Made by a program: the position numbers and the translations under genes
In this document: in pieces, positions 26,193 to 34,430 of the stretch
Layout of the letters: each line of letters starts with the position of its first letter
Numbering within the stretch: the first letter of the stretch is position 1
Notes under the pieces: generated by a model
Database searches by the model: none
What the model saw: only the letters and a program-made list of their open reading frames with translations
What the model was told of the DNA's origin: nothing
NCBI RefSeq assembly: GCF_030551255.1
Contig: NZ_CP130630.1
Span: forward strand, 8,803,001-8,867,000
Length of the DNA: 64,000 bases
From: Streptomyces sp. NL15-2K
Lineage (GTDB): Bacteria > Actinomycetota > Actinomycetes > Streptomycetales > Streptomycetaceae
Direction: 5' to 3'

Positions 26193-27506
26193 TCACTGCG
26201 CCGTCATGCACTCGCGCCAGGCCTGGTACATGTTGCGCATGCAGACTTCCGAGTTTCCAGTAAGCCCCTGCAGGCTTGTGCCGACCGGCACATCGCGATT
26301 CGCCTCTCGGCTCAAGAGCACCCATTCCGACTCGGGACCTACCAGCCCGGCATGACACCGGTAATAGGACTCGAAGTCGTCGGCCGCGACGATGTTCGAC
26401 GGCGAGTTCGCGGTGTTGGCGGCTGTGATGGCCCGACTCGTGAAACTGTCCGGCGCCCCTTTGAGGCGGAAGATCCAGATCTCCAGCAACGTTTTGTCGA
26501 CGCTGAGCGGACGAATAGCGCGGAGTTGCTGAAGCGACGACTGCAGGATGACAGTCGGGAAAATCAAGGCGTTATGGAAGTTTCGCTGAAGGATCGCCTC
26601 GGCGCCCTCCTTGCCGTGGCGCGCGATCAGCGACGCCTTGTATTTTTCTCCATCAGGGCCCGTCGGGTCAGGAGCGAAGGCCTTCATATCGAAGTGCCCA
26701 TTCGGATGCGCCACCAGGTCAATCTTCGCCATCTGGTCGGGTTGACCGGCAAGCAACGCCGCCACTTCCAGGCCACCGGCGGAATTGACCTTGAACTTTT
26801 CAAGGCTCCGCTTCGCCGCCCGCGCCGACTGGTGATGCACGAAAGACGTGTGCATGCCGTCGCTCATATTATCGACAAAGATTTTCCAGTTGCTGTTCTG
26901 CACGGTTCGGTAGCAATCGCCGATGACCTCAACAGCACCATCCGGAGCACGGTCGACCATACTGTCGAAACTACGAAGTCCTTCGCCGGCCCAGGTCCTG
27001 AGATCGGGCCCATCCGCGACGAGCGAGGCGAACACGAATCCGCGATAGTTCTCGACGCGCGGCAGGCGCTTCATACCATTTGCGGGATTGTTCGGGTCGA
27101 AGGATGAGCCCTCATAACCGGAGCGCACAGGCACGGACCTGAGCGAGCCGTCGCCGCTGAACCGCCAGCCGTGATACATGCACATGAACCGATCCGCGTG
27201 GCCGGACCGTTCCGGACACACCAGCGCACCCTTGTGCGGGCAGCGATTCTCGAGCACATAGATTTGATCGTCGGTATGGCGCGTCATGACGACCGGCTGG
27301 CGCCCAACCTGCGTCGTGAAGTAGTCGCCCGGCTGCGGCACCTGGCTGTCGTGCCCCACATAGATCCAGGTCCGACCGAAGATACGATCCATTTCCAGTT
27401 CGAAGACATCGGGGTCTGCATACACCCGGCGGTGAACGCGTTCCGGCTCAACCAGGCTACCGAGATCGGAGTCGCTGAGTCCTGGTGAAGCGGGGCTGAC
27501 AGTCAT
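26193..27506 (-). CDS. Rieske aromatic-ring-hydroxylating dioxygenase, alpha subunit
   Basis: A 437-aa catalytic subunit starting at ATG 27506 behind AAGGAGGAGG. The Rieske cluster ligands are C89/H91 (RCPHKGALVC) and C109/H112 (MCMYHGW). The mononuclear iron site follows in NWKIFVDNMSDGMHTSFVHH (H219, H224, with D212/D216 on the electron path). It should add O2 across an aromatic ring to give a cis-diol, with electrons from a reductase that is not encoded nearby. It is the first gene of a leftward operon. GC is markedly lower than the flanks (for example TTGTATTTTTCTCC within it), supporting recent transfer from a non-Streptomyces source. The substrate class (benzoate/anthranilate type or other) cannot be fixed by eye. 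Confidence 0.9.
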   Translation of the reverse strand: MTVSPASPGLSDSDLGSLVEPERVHRRVYADPDVFELEMDRIFGRTWIYVGHDSQVPQPGDYFTTQVGRQPVVMTRHTDDQIYVLENRCPHKGALVCPERSGHADRFMCMYHGWRFSGDGSLRSVPVRSGYEGSSFDPNNPANGMKRLPRVENYRGFVFASLVADGPDLRTWAGEGLRSFDSMVDRAPDGAVEVIGDCYRTVQNSNWKIFVDNMSDGMHTSFVHHQSARAAKRSLEKFKVNSAGGLEVAALLAGQPDQMAKIDLVAHPNGHFDMKAFAPDPTGPDGEKYKASLIARHGKEGAEAILQRNFHNALIFPTVILQSSLQQLRAIRPLSVDKTLLEIWIFRLKGAPDSFTSRAITAANTANSPSNIVAADDFESYYRCHAGLVGPESEWVLLSREANRDVPVGTSLQGLTGNSEVCMRNMYQAWRECMTAQ

Positions 27507-27546
27507 TGTTGCCTCCTCCTTGGCGATTTTATTCAAGCGCTCATTC

Positions 27547-27648
27547 GAACCTGTTCGGGCTCGCATTGCTCATGGAACTGAGTTGCGGCAACAACAGATG
27601 ATTACGTCCGTGTTGCCATGGTGCAATGAACCTGTTCATTCAACGAAC
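27547..27648 (-). promoter_or_regulatory. Operator region of the dioxygenase operon
   Basis: Two identical palindromes GAACCTGTTC lie at 27547-27556 and 27628-27637, 41 and 122 bp upstream of the dioxygenase start. The second overlaps a further dyad, GTTC-N7-GAAC (27634-27648). Similar half-sites flank the divergent iclR gene, so IclR control is plausible. Confidence 0.5.
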
Positions 27649-27695
27649 GGCGCCCGGGGCCCGGCCGGCCACCGCCTCGACCACCGCGCCGTCGA

Positions 27696-27920
27696 TCACT
27701 GGGTCTCAGAAGACGACGGTCGTGTTGCCGTGGCGGGCCACGCGGTCCTGACACCCTTCGGTGCCGGCACCAGCCCGGCGCCCACCTCCTTCAGCTCCGG
27801 GGCCTGCTCATCGACGGCGCTCGGCAGGCCCACGCGGTGCAGCAAGGCGGCCGCGGCGAGGCCACCGATACCACCCCCGACGATGGCGACACGGAGAGTG
27901 CCAGCAGATGATGTGAGCAT
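27696..27920 (-). pseudogene. FAD-dependent monooxygenase (salicylate hydroxylase-like), N-terminal fragment
   Basis: From ATG 27920 the frame gives a classic dinucleotide-binding start (LRVAIVGGGIGGLAAAALLH, GxGxxG) and VDEQAPELKEVGAGL, the opening of class A flavin hydroxylases. It then loses similarity and stops after 74 codons, against about 400 in the family. It is divergent from the iclR gene, which may once have controlled it. Confidence 0.7.
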
Positions 27921-27968
27921 GGGGCGATCCTTCGCCGGCTCGGTCTACCAGGCAACCGCGGCTCTCGA

Positions 27969-28013
27969 TGAATGAAACGAACCCTAGGCAGGTGTTCGTT
28001 CACCGGCTATAAC
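27969..28013 (+). promoter_or_regulatory. iclR promoter/operator
   Basis: TGAATGAAACGAAC (27969-27982) and GTTCGTTCA (27994-28002) form an inverted pair just before a TATAAC -10-like hexamer (28008-28013). The hexamer lies six nt before the GTG start of the IclR gene, so a leaderless, autorepressed transcript is plausible. Confidence 0.45.
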
Positions 28014-28019
28014 CGTCCC

Positions 28020-28961
28020 GTGCCGACGACCAGCGAACCGGGGCGCAGTGTCAGCTCCCGGCTTCTGCAGGTTCTGTTCGCGTTCGGGCCGGGTCACACT
28101 CGGCTCACCTTCGCCGGGCTTGCCCGTAGGACGGGCCTGCCCGATGCCACGGTGCGCCGGTTGGCTATCGAGCTGATGGCCGCGGGCGCCCTCGATCGGG
28201 CAGTCGACGGTGTGCTCACCGTGGGGACACGGCTGTGGCAGTTGGGCACGCTGGCGCCGCTGACGGAGCCGTTGCGCACGGTGGCCATGCCGTCCATGGA
28301 GGACCTTTACATCGCCCTGCAGCAGCACGTGCAGCTCGCGGTTCTCGCGGGATCCGAGGCGGTGATCCTGGAGCGGCTGTCCAAGCCGGACGCGGTGGGC
28401 CTGGTGTCGCAGGTGGGCGGGGGGCTACCGCTTCATAGCTCGGCGGTGGGCAAGGTGCTGCTGGCCCACACCGACGGGACGCTGTTCGACGCCGTGGTGG
28501 AGCGCGGGCTCGACCCGTTCACTCCGCAGACGGTCACCGATCCTGCACAGCTCCGCCGTGAACTCGGCGAGTGCCGGCGAACGGGGACGGCGATCGTGCG
28601 TGAGGAGCTGACCGAGGGCGCGGACTCGGTTGCGACGCGGATCATGGACGCCGAGGGGCGGGTCGTCGCCGCGTTGTCGGTGGTGGTGCGTTCCGGGTCG
28701 GTGCCGCTGGCGGCGGTTGTCCCGTCAGTCGTCACCAGCGGCCCGGGGATCTCCCGCCGGTTGGGGTGGACCCCGGACGTGGGCGTCCGCGGCAAGCTCG
28801 GTGGTCGTTCATGCAGTGACGGCTATTGGGACTCCGTTAGGTTGCTCTGGCTCTTGGGGTTCTGCCTGGTGGTGGATGTTCTGGGCAGGGGGCGATGGCA
28901 GGTGGCGCAGGTGCCGGTCCAGCAGTTCAGCAGGTCCTGGATGGTGTCGAGGATCTGGTAG
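28020..28961 (+). CDS. IclR-family regulator with C-terminus altered by an IS remnant
   Basis: A 313-residue frame from GTG 28020. The N-terminal winged helix ([39 protein letters not shown]) and the effector domain ([39 protein letters not shown]) are intact. Family similarity ends about residue 265. The remaining ~45 residues are read into the end of an IS701-type element that begins at 28829, so the natural stop has been lost. The tail is Trp/Val-rich and probably dispensable. It probably regulates the divergent catabolic genes. Confidence 0.8.
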   Translation: MPTTSEPGRSVSSRLLQVLFAFGPGHTRLTFAGLARRTGLPDATVRRLAIELMAAGALDRAVDGVLTVGTRLWQLGTLAPLTEPLRTVAMPSMEDLYIALQQHVQLAVLAGSEAVILERLSKPDAVGLVSQVGGGLPLHSSAVGKVLLAHTDGTLFDAVVERGLDPFTPQTVTDPAQLRRELGECRRTGTAIVREELTEGADSVATRIMDAEGRVVAALSVVVRSGSVPLAAVVPSVVTSGPGISRRLGWTPDVGVRGKLGGRSCSDGYWDSVRLLWLLGFCLVVDVLGRGRWQVAQVPVQQFSRSWMVSRIW

Positions 28962-29488
28962 AGGGTGAGTGGTCCAGGCCGAGGCCGTGCTTGAGTTCCC
29001 GGTTCGTGCTCGATGCGCCAGCGGATCTTTGCCAGGCGGACCAGTTCAGTGCGTGCACGCTGGCAGTTGGCCTGCTTGCCCAGCGCTCCGCAGTACTGGT
29101 GCGCGACCGCCACCGACATCCGGCCGTCCTTGGGGAACGACACGTCATCGACCGCTCAGGCATCCGGGCCGATCTGCGGCACCATCCGCTCCGCGATCCG
29201 CCGCCGCACCGCTACCGGATCCCAGGTCGACTGGTTCACGAACTGCTGCAGGTTCTGCTCGTTGCCGTCCGGCAGCCGCTCCGCCATCGGCTGGATCGAC
29301 TTACGTCGCCCGTCCGGTATCAGTCCCCGCAGACAGCAGTCACCTTCGCCCGCTGGTCCTGCGCGGCACCGACGCGAACACGTCGGCTACGAATAACGCC
29401 AGCTTCGCCCGAGCCAGGTTCACTTGATGTGCATCCACACCCTGCACACGCCCCCAAACAGGACCGCGATACAGACCTGACGGAGTCC
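28829..29488 (-). mobile_element. IS701-family element remnant with inactive transposase
   Basis: The minus strand encodes successive pieces of an IS701 DDE transposase: SIQPMAERLPDGNEQNLQQF and VNQSTWDPVAVRRRIAERM, then an in-frame TGA where family members have Trp, then [45 protein letters not shown], and in another frame [12 protein letters not shown]. Frameshifts and an internal deletion inactivate it. Possible terminal repeats are GGACTCCGTTAGGT (28829-28842) and the matching ACCTGACGGAGTCC (29475-29488), giving about 660 bp, less than half of a full element. No clear target duplication is seen. Confidence 0.8.
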
Positions 29489-29501
29489 TACTAGGCGGCA
29501 G

Positions 29502-30185
29502 CTACGCCCTCAGCCCTCGGAGGAGATCGTCCACCACCGATTCCTCCCAGTCCGGGCCCATCGGCCGGCCCGCGACGTGATCCGCGTACAGGGATCCGAC
29601 CACGAGGCTCGTTGCCCGTTCGACATCGGTATCCGCTCGCAGCTCGCCCCGCTCGACACCGGCCCGGAGCACCTCGGCGAAATGAGAGCGGCGCGGCAGC
29701 AGCGTGCTCTCCCGGATTCGGGCGAGCAGCTCTCCCGAACTCGGCTCGTCAGCCAGGCAGTTGCCCAGGAGCGCCATACCACCGCTTTCGTAGTACTGCT
29801 GGCGCATGGCGCGCAAGTGCGCTACCAGGTCGTCCCGAACACACCCAGTGCCCTCCGGAACATGGCCGACTCGGAGGTACGCCAGCGCCGCGCCGATCAT
29901 TGCGTCCTTGCTGGCCCAACGCGTGTAGACAGTGACCTTGGAGACACCTGAAACGGCGGCGACGCGATCCATCGACAGCCCGGCAAGACCCTCGGACGCC
30001 AGCACTTTGATCGTCGCCTCGAGGACAGCTTGATCCTTGGAGTGATCGCGCGCTCGACCTCGTCGCGCCCGCTGGCCTTCGCCTCTCACGGCACTCACCC
30101 TACGCGAGTTGCCGTCGCCCTCTCCACCGAGCACCACCGGCAACCCACCCCCAAGGCTTGACGTCCTCGCCGCGGGATATTTCAT
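29502..30185 (-). CDS. TetR-family transcriptional regulator
   Basis: A 227-residue frame from ATG 30185. A shorter form from GTG 30098 (198 aa) is also possible, since neither has a good ribosome site. The HTH region is VLEATIKVLASEGLAGLSMD, RVAAVSGVSKVTVYTRWASK, followed by a TetR_C-type all-helical effector domain. The upstream divergent region holds an imperfect dyad suited to a TetR operator. The regulator most likely represses the metF-like/purU/ligM-like operon and itself; the inducer would be a methoxylated aromatic acid or its product (inference). Confidence 0.85.
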   Translation of the reverse strand: MKYPAARTSSLGGGLPVVLGGEGDGNSRRVSAVRGEGQRARRGRARDHSKDQAVLEATIKVLASEGLAGLSMDRVAAVSGVSKVTVYTRWASKDAMIGAALAYLRVGHVPEGTGCVRDDLVAHLRAMRQQYYESGGMALLGNCLADEPSSGELLARIRESTLLPRRSHFAEVLRAGVERGELRADTDVERATSLVVGSLYADHVAGRPMGPDWEESVVDDLLRGLRA

Positions 30186-30189
30186 TTAC

Positions 30190-30205
30190 TATACGGTTCA
30201 GTTTA
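30190..30205. promoter_or_regulatory. Candidate TetR operator
   Basis: TATACGGTTCAGTTTA is a 16-bp dyad with one mismatch in 5-bp arms (TATAC/GTTTA), immediately upstream of the tetR ATG and in the only AT-rich stretch of the region. The following 290 bp (30206-30493) are a long leader of the catabolic operon in which I support no gene; GAGAGGAA at its end serves the next gene. Confidence 0.45.
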
Positions 30206-30493
30206 CGATTAGACCATGGGCTCCCCGGCTACGCCTCTGTGCGCGCACTCACCCTCGTAGGGAGTATTTGTGTCAGCCATCCGCCCCGCACCCGACGCAC
30301 GACAGCCGCGAAACGGCACGCTCGCTGCCACCGCGAGCTCGGTCGCGACGGGCAGTCCCGCACGGCCTTCCACGGCTGTCGCGCCCTGTCTCACTCACCG
30401 CCGCATCCGTGAAGAAACGGCCGGCCAGCAGCCACGCGCCGGTGACCGGCGTTCCTTCATCCACCCCGCACCAGCCATCTGAGAGGAACCGCC

Positions 30494-31351
30494 ATGACAG
30501 CGGCAACGGGAACCAGGGGAACCGCGGTGATCGCAGACCATTCCATCGAAATCACGGGCAAGGACGTGGCCGCCCTGGGAGAGGTCGCCGCACACTTCAA
30601 CCCGGGAACAGCCGTCAACGTCACCTATCTCGGCAACGAGTCGCTCTCGGTCCGCATCGAGGCGTGCCGTGCGGCTCGGGGACACGGATTCCGTCCAGTT
30701 CCCCACCTCGCGGCTCGGCGCATCACCGGCGAGGCCGAGCTGCGCCAGTTCCTGAGCGCGCTGCGTGAGGTCGGAGCCAACGAGGAGGTGTTCGTGATCG
30801 GCGGCGATCCCGCGGAGCCACATGGCCCGTATGGCGACGCGCTCGCCCTGATCCGGACGGGCCTGTTGCAGGAGTACGGCGTCCGTCACGTCGGCATCAC
30901 GGGTTACCCGGAGGGGCACCCTCACATCGACGACTCGGCCTTGTGGGATGCCTTGGAACACAAGATCGCGGCAGCGACCGAGCAGTCGATGCAGGTGTCG
31001 GTGACCACCCAGTTCGGCTTCAACTCCGAGACGGTGATCCAGTGGATCGAACTCGTCCGGGGGCGAGGCATCACCGTGCCGATCCGCGTCGGCGTGCCCG
31101 GCCCGGCAAGCATTCAGCGTCTGTTGGGCTACGCCCGCCGGTTCGGGGTGAAGTCGTCGGCGGGAATCGTCGGCAAGTACGGCATCTCGCTGACCCGTCT
31201 CGTCGGTTCGGCGGGCCCCGACCGATTCATCGACAGCCTCGCCGGACGGCTCACCCCCGACCACGGCCCGGTTCTCGTGCACTTCTACACCTTCGGCCAC
31301 CCGGCCGCGACGGCTGCGTGGGTCTCGGCCAGGAAAGAGCGAATCCGATGA
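30494..31351 (+). CDS. metF: Methylenetetrahydrofolate reductase-like protein
   Basis: A 285-aa TIM-barrel protein of the MTHFR family: SIEITGKDVAALGEVAAHF, RPVPHLAARRI, EEVFVIGGDPAEPHGPYGDA, HVGITGYPEGHP, SVTTQFGFNSETVIQWIELV. The enzyme interconverts 5,10-methylene- and 5-methyl-tetrahydrofolate. It is overlapped 4 bp by purU and followed by a LigM-like methyltransferase, the same trio as in tetrahydrofolate-dependent O-demethylation clusters. Here it would therefore oxidise the methyl-THF produced by demethylation rather than serve methionine synthesis. The family N-terminus is somewhat divergent from housekeeping MetF. Confidence 0.83.
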   Translation: MTAATGTRGTAVIADHSIEITGKDVAALGEVAAHFNPGTAVNVTYLGNESLSVRIEACRAARGHGFRPVPHLAARRITGEAELRQFLSALREVGANEEVFVIGGDPAEPHGPYGDALALIRTGLLQEYGVRHVGITGYPEGHPHIDDSALWDALEHKIAAATEQSMQVSVTTQFGFNSETVIQWIELVRGRGITVPIRVGVPGPASIQRLLGYARRFGVKSSAGIVGKYGISLTRLVGSAGPDRFIDSLAGRLTPDHGPVLVHFYTFGHPAATAAWVSARKERIR

Positions 31352-32247
31352 TCCACACCAACGCTTCGGGCGCGGTGGAGTCACTCGGTCTGCTGCCCGA
31401 CCATGCCTCGCTGATCGTGCACGGCCCCGACCGCCCCGGTATCGTGGCCGCCGTCGCCGATGTGCTCCGTGATCGCGGCGCCAACATCGTGACCCTCGGC
31501 CAGCACAGCGACAATCCCGCCGGCGGCGCGTTCTTCCAGCGCACCGTTTTCCACCTGCCCGGCTTGTCGGCGGCCTTGGCCGAGCTGGAAGCCGGGCTGG
31601 ACCGCGTCGTACGCGACGGGCTGGGGCTCACCTGGCGGCTCCGCGATCTCTCGACGCCGCTGCGCGTGGGCATCCTGGCGTCGAAGTCCGACCACTGTCT
31701 GCTCGAACTGCTGTGGCGACAGCGTCGGGGCGAACTGCCGATCACGGTACCGGCGGTGATCTCCAACCACCCCGACGTGGCCGACCACGTCCGGTTCTTC
31801 GGCATCCCCTTCTTCCATGTTCCCAGCGCCGGAGCGGACCGAGAGGGCCCGGAAAAGGAGATGGCCGACCTGCTCGTCGGCAACGTCGATCTCGTCGTAC
31901 TGGCCCGTTACATGCGTGTTCTGTCGGGGGACTTCCTGAACGACGTCGGCGTACCGGTGATCAACATTCACCATTCGTTCCTGCCCGCGTTCATCGGCGC
32001 CGGGCCCTACCGCAAGGCCAAGGAGCGTGGTGTGAAGCTGATCGGCGCCACCGCGCACTACGTCACCGAGGACCTCGACGAGGGCCCGATCATCGAACAG
32101 GACGTCGTCCGGGTCTCGCACGCGGAGAGCGTCGCCGAGCTGACCCGTCGCGGCGCCGATGTCGAACGCCAGGTCCTCGCACGAGCCGTGCTCTGGCACT
32201 GCCAGGACCGCGTCATCCGCCATCACAACCACACCGTCGTGCTCTGA
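31348..32247 (+). CDS. purU: Formyltetrahydrofolate deformylase
   Basis: A 299-aa protein whose ATG overlaps the previous stop (ATGA). The N-terminal ACT domain is HASLIVHGPDRPGIVAAVAD. The catalytic hydrolase domain has ILASKSDHCLLELLWR, ISNHPDVADHVRFFGIPFFH, the active-site INIHHSFLPAFIGAGPY and GATAHYVTEDLDEGPIIEQD. It releases formate from 10-formyl-THF. In this operon it regenerates free THF after one-carbon oxidation of methyl groups taken from aromatic ethers. Confidence 0.92.
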   Translation: MIHTNASGAVESLGLLPDHASLIVHGPDRPGIVAAVADVLRDRGANIVTLGQHSDNPAGGAFFQRTVFHLPGLSAALAELEAGLDRVVRDGLGLTWRLRDLSTPLRVGILASKSDHCLLELLWRQRRGELPITVPAVISNHPDVADHVRFFGIPFFHVPSAGADREGPEKEMADLLVGNVDLVVLARYMRVLSGDFLNDVGVPVINIHHSFLPAFIGAGPYRKAKERGVKLIGATAHYVTEDLDEGPIIEQDVVRVSHAESVAELTRRGADVERQVLARAVLWHCQDRVIRHHNHTVVL

Positions 32248-32287
32248 CAGCGGCATCCATATCGTCGACGTACGGAAAGGCACCACC

Positions 32288-33706
32288 ATGACCGACCGGC
32301 CGGCACGTTCGCTCCAGGCCCTCATCGACGAGACCCCCGACCTCGTCGAGTACTTCTACAACGAATGCGCTGCTCCCCACTTCAGCCGGGCCGGAGTCGC
32401 CAAGACCGGCGCGCTGATTCCGCCTGCCTTCACCAACTGGCGCGACGAGCAGAGGGCCTGGGCCGAGACCACCGCGCTGTTCCACCAGTCCCATCACATG
32501 CCCGAGCTCTTCGTCGAAGGACCCGACGCCCTACGGCTGCTGGAACGGGTCGGTGTCAACACCTTCGGCAATTTCACCCTCGACCGCGCGAAGCAGTTCG
32601 TCGCGTGTACGCCGTCCGGCCATGTGATCGGCGACTCCATCGCCTACCGCATCGGCGAGGAGACGTACGAGCTCGTCAGCGGTATGCCGGTGCTCAACTG
32701 GGTGCAGTACCAGGCCGAGACCGGCGGGTACGACGTCAAGATCACCCGTGACAACCACTCCACCGCGAACCCGACCGGGCGTCGCGTCAACTTCCGGTTC
32801 CAGCTCGACGGACCCACCGCCGGAAAGACCTTCGCCGCGGCGATCGACGGCGACGTGCCCGACCTGGGGTTCTTCCGCACCGTCCGGGTGAAGATCGCGG
32901 GGGTCGACGTTCTGGTGCTGCGTCACGGAATGGCCGGCAACCAGGGGGTCGAACTGTCCGGGCCGTTCGAGGCGGAGAAGAAGGTGCGCGATCGCCTGCT
33001 CGAGGCGGGCGAGCCGTACGGGATCGTGCCCGTCGGCACCCAGGCCTACTTCAGCACGCCGATGTCGGGTGCCTGGATGCCCTACCCGGTGCCGGGCATC
33101 TTCAGCGGTGACGAGCTCCGCGACTACCGCGAATGGCTGCCGGCCGACACCTGGGAGGCCAGCACCCAACTCGGCGGCAGCTTCTACTCGGCGGACATCA
33201 CCGACTACTACGTCACGCCGTACGACCTCGGCTACGGCCGGGTCGTCAAGTTCGACCACGACTTCATCGGCCGCGAGGCGCTCGAAGCGATCCGCCCCGA
33301 GCAGCGCCGCCAGAAGGTGGCCCTGGTGTGGGACCGGGAGGATGTGATGCGGATCCTCGGCTCCCAGTTCGGCGAGGGCCCGCGCTACAAGTCGCTGGAC
33401 TTCCCGGTCGCGTACTACGCCTGGAACCAGTTCGACACGGTGACCGGAGCCGACGGCTCGACGGCCGGAGTCTCGTGCCACGCCGGCTATGTGAACCCCA
33501 TCGGCGAGATGCTGTCGCTGGCCATGCTCTGCCCGGAGCACGCGACTCCTGGTACCGAGGTGACCATCACCTGGGGCGAGCCCAACGGAGGTTCGCGTAA
33601 GCCTCAGGTCGAACGCCACGAGCAGACGACCGTCCGCGCGACCGTTGCTCCCGCCCCCTACTCCCCCCAGGTGCAGCGCTCGATCCGAGCGGCACTCAGC
33701 GTCTGA
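32288..33706 (+). CDS. ligM: LigM/DesA-like THF-dependent aromatic O-demethylase (GcvT fold)
   Basis: A 472-aa aminomethyltransferase-like protein starting at ATG 32288 after AAGG. Its length and motifs (YFYNECAAPHFSRAGVAKTG, HMPELFVEGPDALRLLERVG, TPSGHVIGDSIAYRIGEE, GRVVKFDHDFIGREALEAI) are those of the vanillate/syringate O-demethylases, which pass the methyl group to tetrahydrofolate, rather than of the shorter glycine-cleavage T protein. Together with the MetF-like and PurU proteins it forms a complete route from the methoxyl group to formate. The operon ends in a strong hairpin. The actual substrate (vanillate, syringate or another methoxybenzoate) cannot be read from the sequence. Confidence 0.85.
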   Translation: MTDRPARSLQALIDETPDLVEYFYNECAAPHFSRAGVAKTGALIPPAFTNWRDEQRAWAETTALFHQSHHMPELFVEGPDALRLLERVGVNTFGNFTLDRAKQFVACTPSGHVIGDSIAYRIGEETYELVSGMPVLNWVQYQAETGGYDVKITRDNHSTANPTGRRVNFRFQLDGPTAGKTFAAAIDGDVPDLGFFRTVRVKIAGVDVLVLRHGMAGNQGVELSGPFEAEKKVRDRLLEAGEPYGIVPVGTQAYFSTPMSGAWMPYPVPGIFSGDELRDYREWLPADTWEASTQLGGSFYSADITDYYVTPYDLGYGRVVKFDHDFIGREALEAIRPEQRRQKVALVWDREDVMRILGSQFGEGPRYKSLDFPVAYYAWNQFDTVTGADGSTAGVSCHAGYVNPIGEMLSLAMLCPEHATPGTEVTITWGEPNGGSRKPQVERHEQTTVRATVAPAPYSPQVQRSIRAALSV

Positions 33707-33718
33707 ACGAACCGCGTT

Positions 33719-33761
33719 GCGGGCTGGTGCCGACACTGCCCCGGCGTCGGCACCAGCCCGC
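33719..33761 (+). terminator. Terminator of the O-demethylation operon
   Basis: Perfect 16-bp arms (GCGGGCTGGTGCCGAC and its complement) with an 11-nt loop begin 12 bp after the ligM stop. The 33762-34195 stretch after it holds only a possible HTH remnant (MAMFAAADAPLRARQVCEAM at ~33800) and G/C-rich intergenic sequence. Confidence 0.85.
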
Positions 33762-34195
33762 CCTGCGAGTGAAGGAAGGCCATGGCCGTCGCCAGCAGAT
33801 CATGGCGATGTTCGCCGCGGCCGACGCCCCGCTGCGGGCGCGGCAGGTGTGCGAGGCGATGGACCCTCGAGCGTGAGGCGGGCGTACGGCTGCTGCGCGA
33901 GGCGCCGTTCCGCGCCGAGTACGAGCTGATCTGGGCACTCGCAGCCCCGCGAGGGGCTGTGGGTGGGCACAACCCCACCACCGGGCCGCACGCGGCGACG
34001 AACCCCCCGGGGGCCCGGGGCGCGAGCCCCGGTTTCGGGAAGGGGCGGGATAAGGGGATCACCCACCCCCCCACCCCCCCACCGGGGCGGGCCGGGTACG
34101 TGGGGTTGCCGCCCGTTGTGCCCACCCTCCCCATAGCCTTACGACTCCTGACACAAAGAGGTTTCTGGACCTCTGGGAATGACGGTGTGTCAGTT

Positions 34196-34239
34196 CTCGT
34201 TGACGCTGGCTGAAGGGGGTACGAGCCAGCGTCAACGAG
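34196..34239. repeat. Perfect 16-bp inverted repeat next to the IS5 fragment
   Basis: CTCGTTGACGCTGGCT (34196-34211) and its exact complement (34224-34239) enclose 12 nt. It lies directly before the transposase fragment and may be a terminator or a mobile-element end. Confidence 0.6.
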
Positions 34240-34255
34240 GAAGACCGCTGCCGGA

Positions 34256-34430
34256 CCGTGGGAGATCGACGACGAGTTGGCGGCGCGCATCGAGCCGCTG
34301 CTGCCGGTCGTCCCGCGTAATTCGCGGCGTCCAGGTCTTAAGCGTCTGGATCGTCGCAAGGTGCTGTGCGGGATCCTGTTCGTGCTGTACACCGGGAATT
34401 CGCTGGGAGTTTCTGCCCCAGGAGCTGGGC
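34256..34430 (+). mobile_element. IS5-family transposase, N-terminal fragment
   Basis: The frame reads ELAARIEPLLPVVPRNSRRPG, KRLDRRKVLCGILFVLYTG and, after a one-nucleotide shift, IRWEFLPQELGF, the standard N-terminus of Streptomyces IS5-type transposases (normally IPWEFLPQELGFG). It stops there and is joined to unrelated recombinase sequence. Confidence 0.75.

Noticed and set aside
30270..30482. Leader peptide gene upstream of the O-demethylation operon
   Set aside because: A GTG-started 70-codon frame exists, but it lacks a ribosome site and its Ala/Pro/Arg composition looks non-coding.
33782..34213. Plus-strand frame of 143 codons after the ligM terminator
   Set aside because: Composition suggests non-coding G/C-rich sequence. 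Only a short HTH-like stretch in another frame (~33800) resembles a protein, and it stops after about 35 codons.
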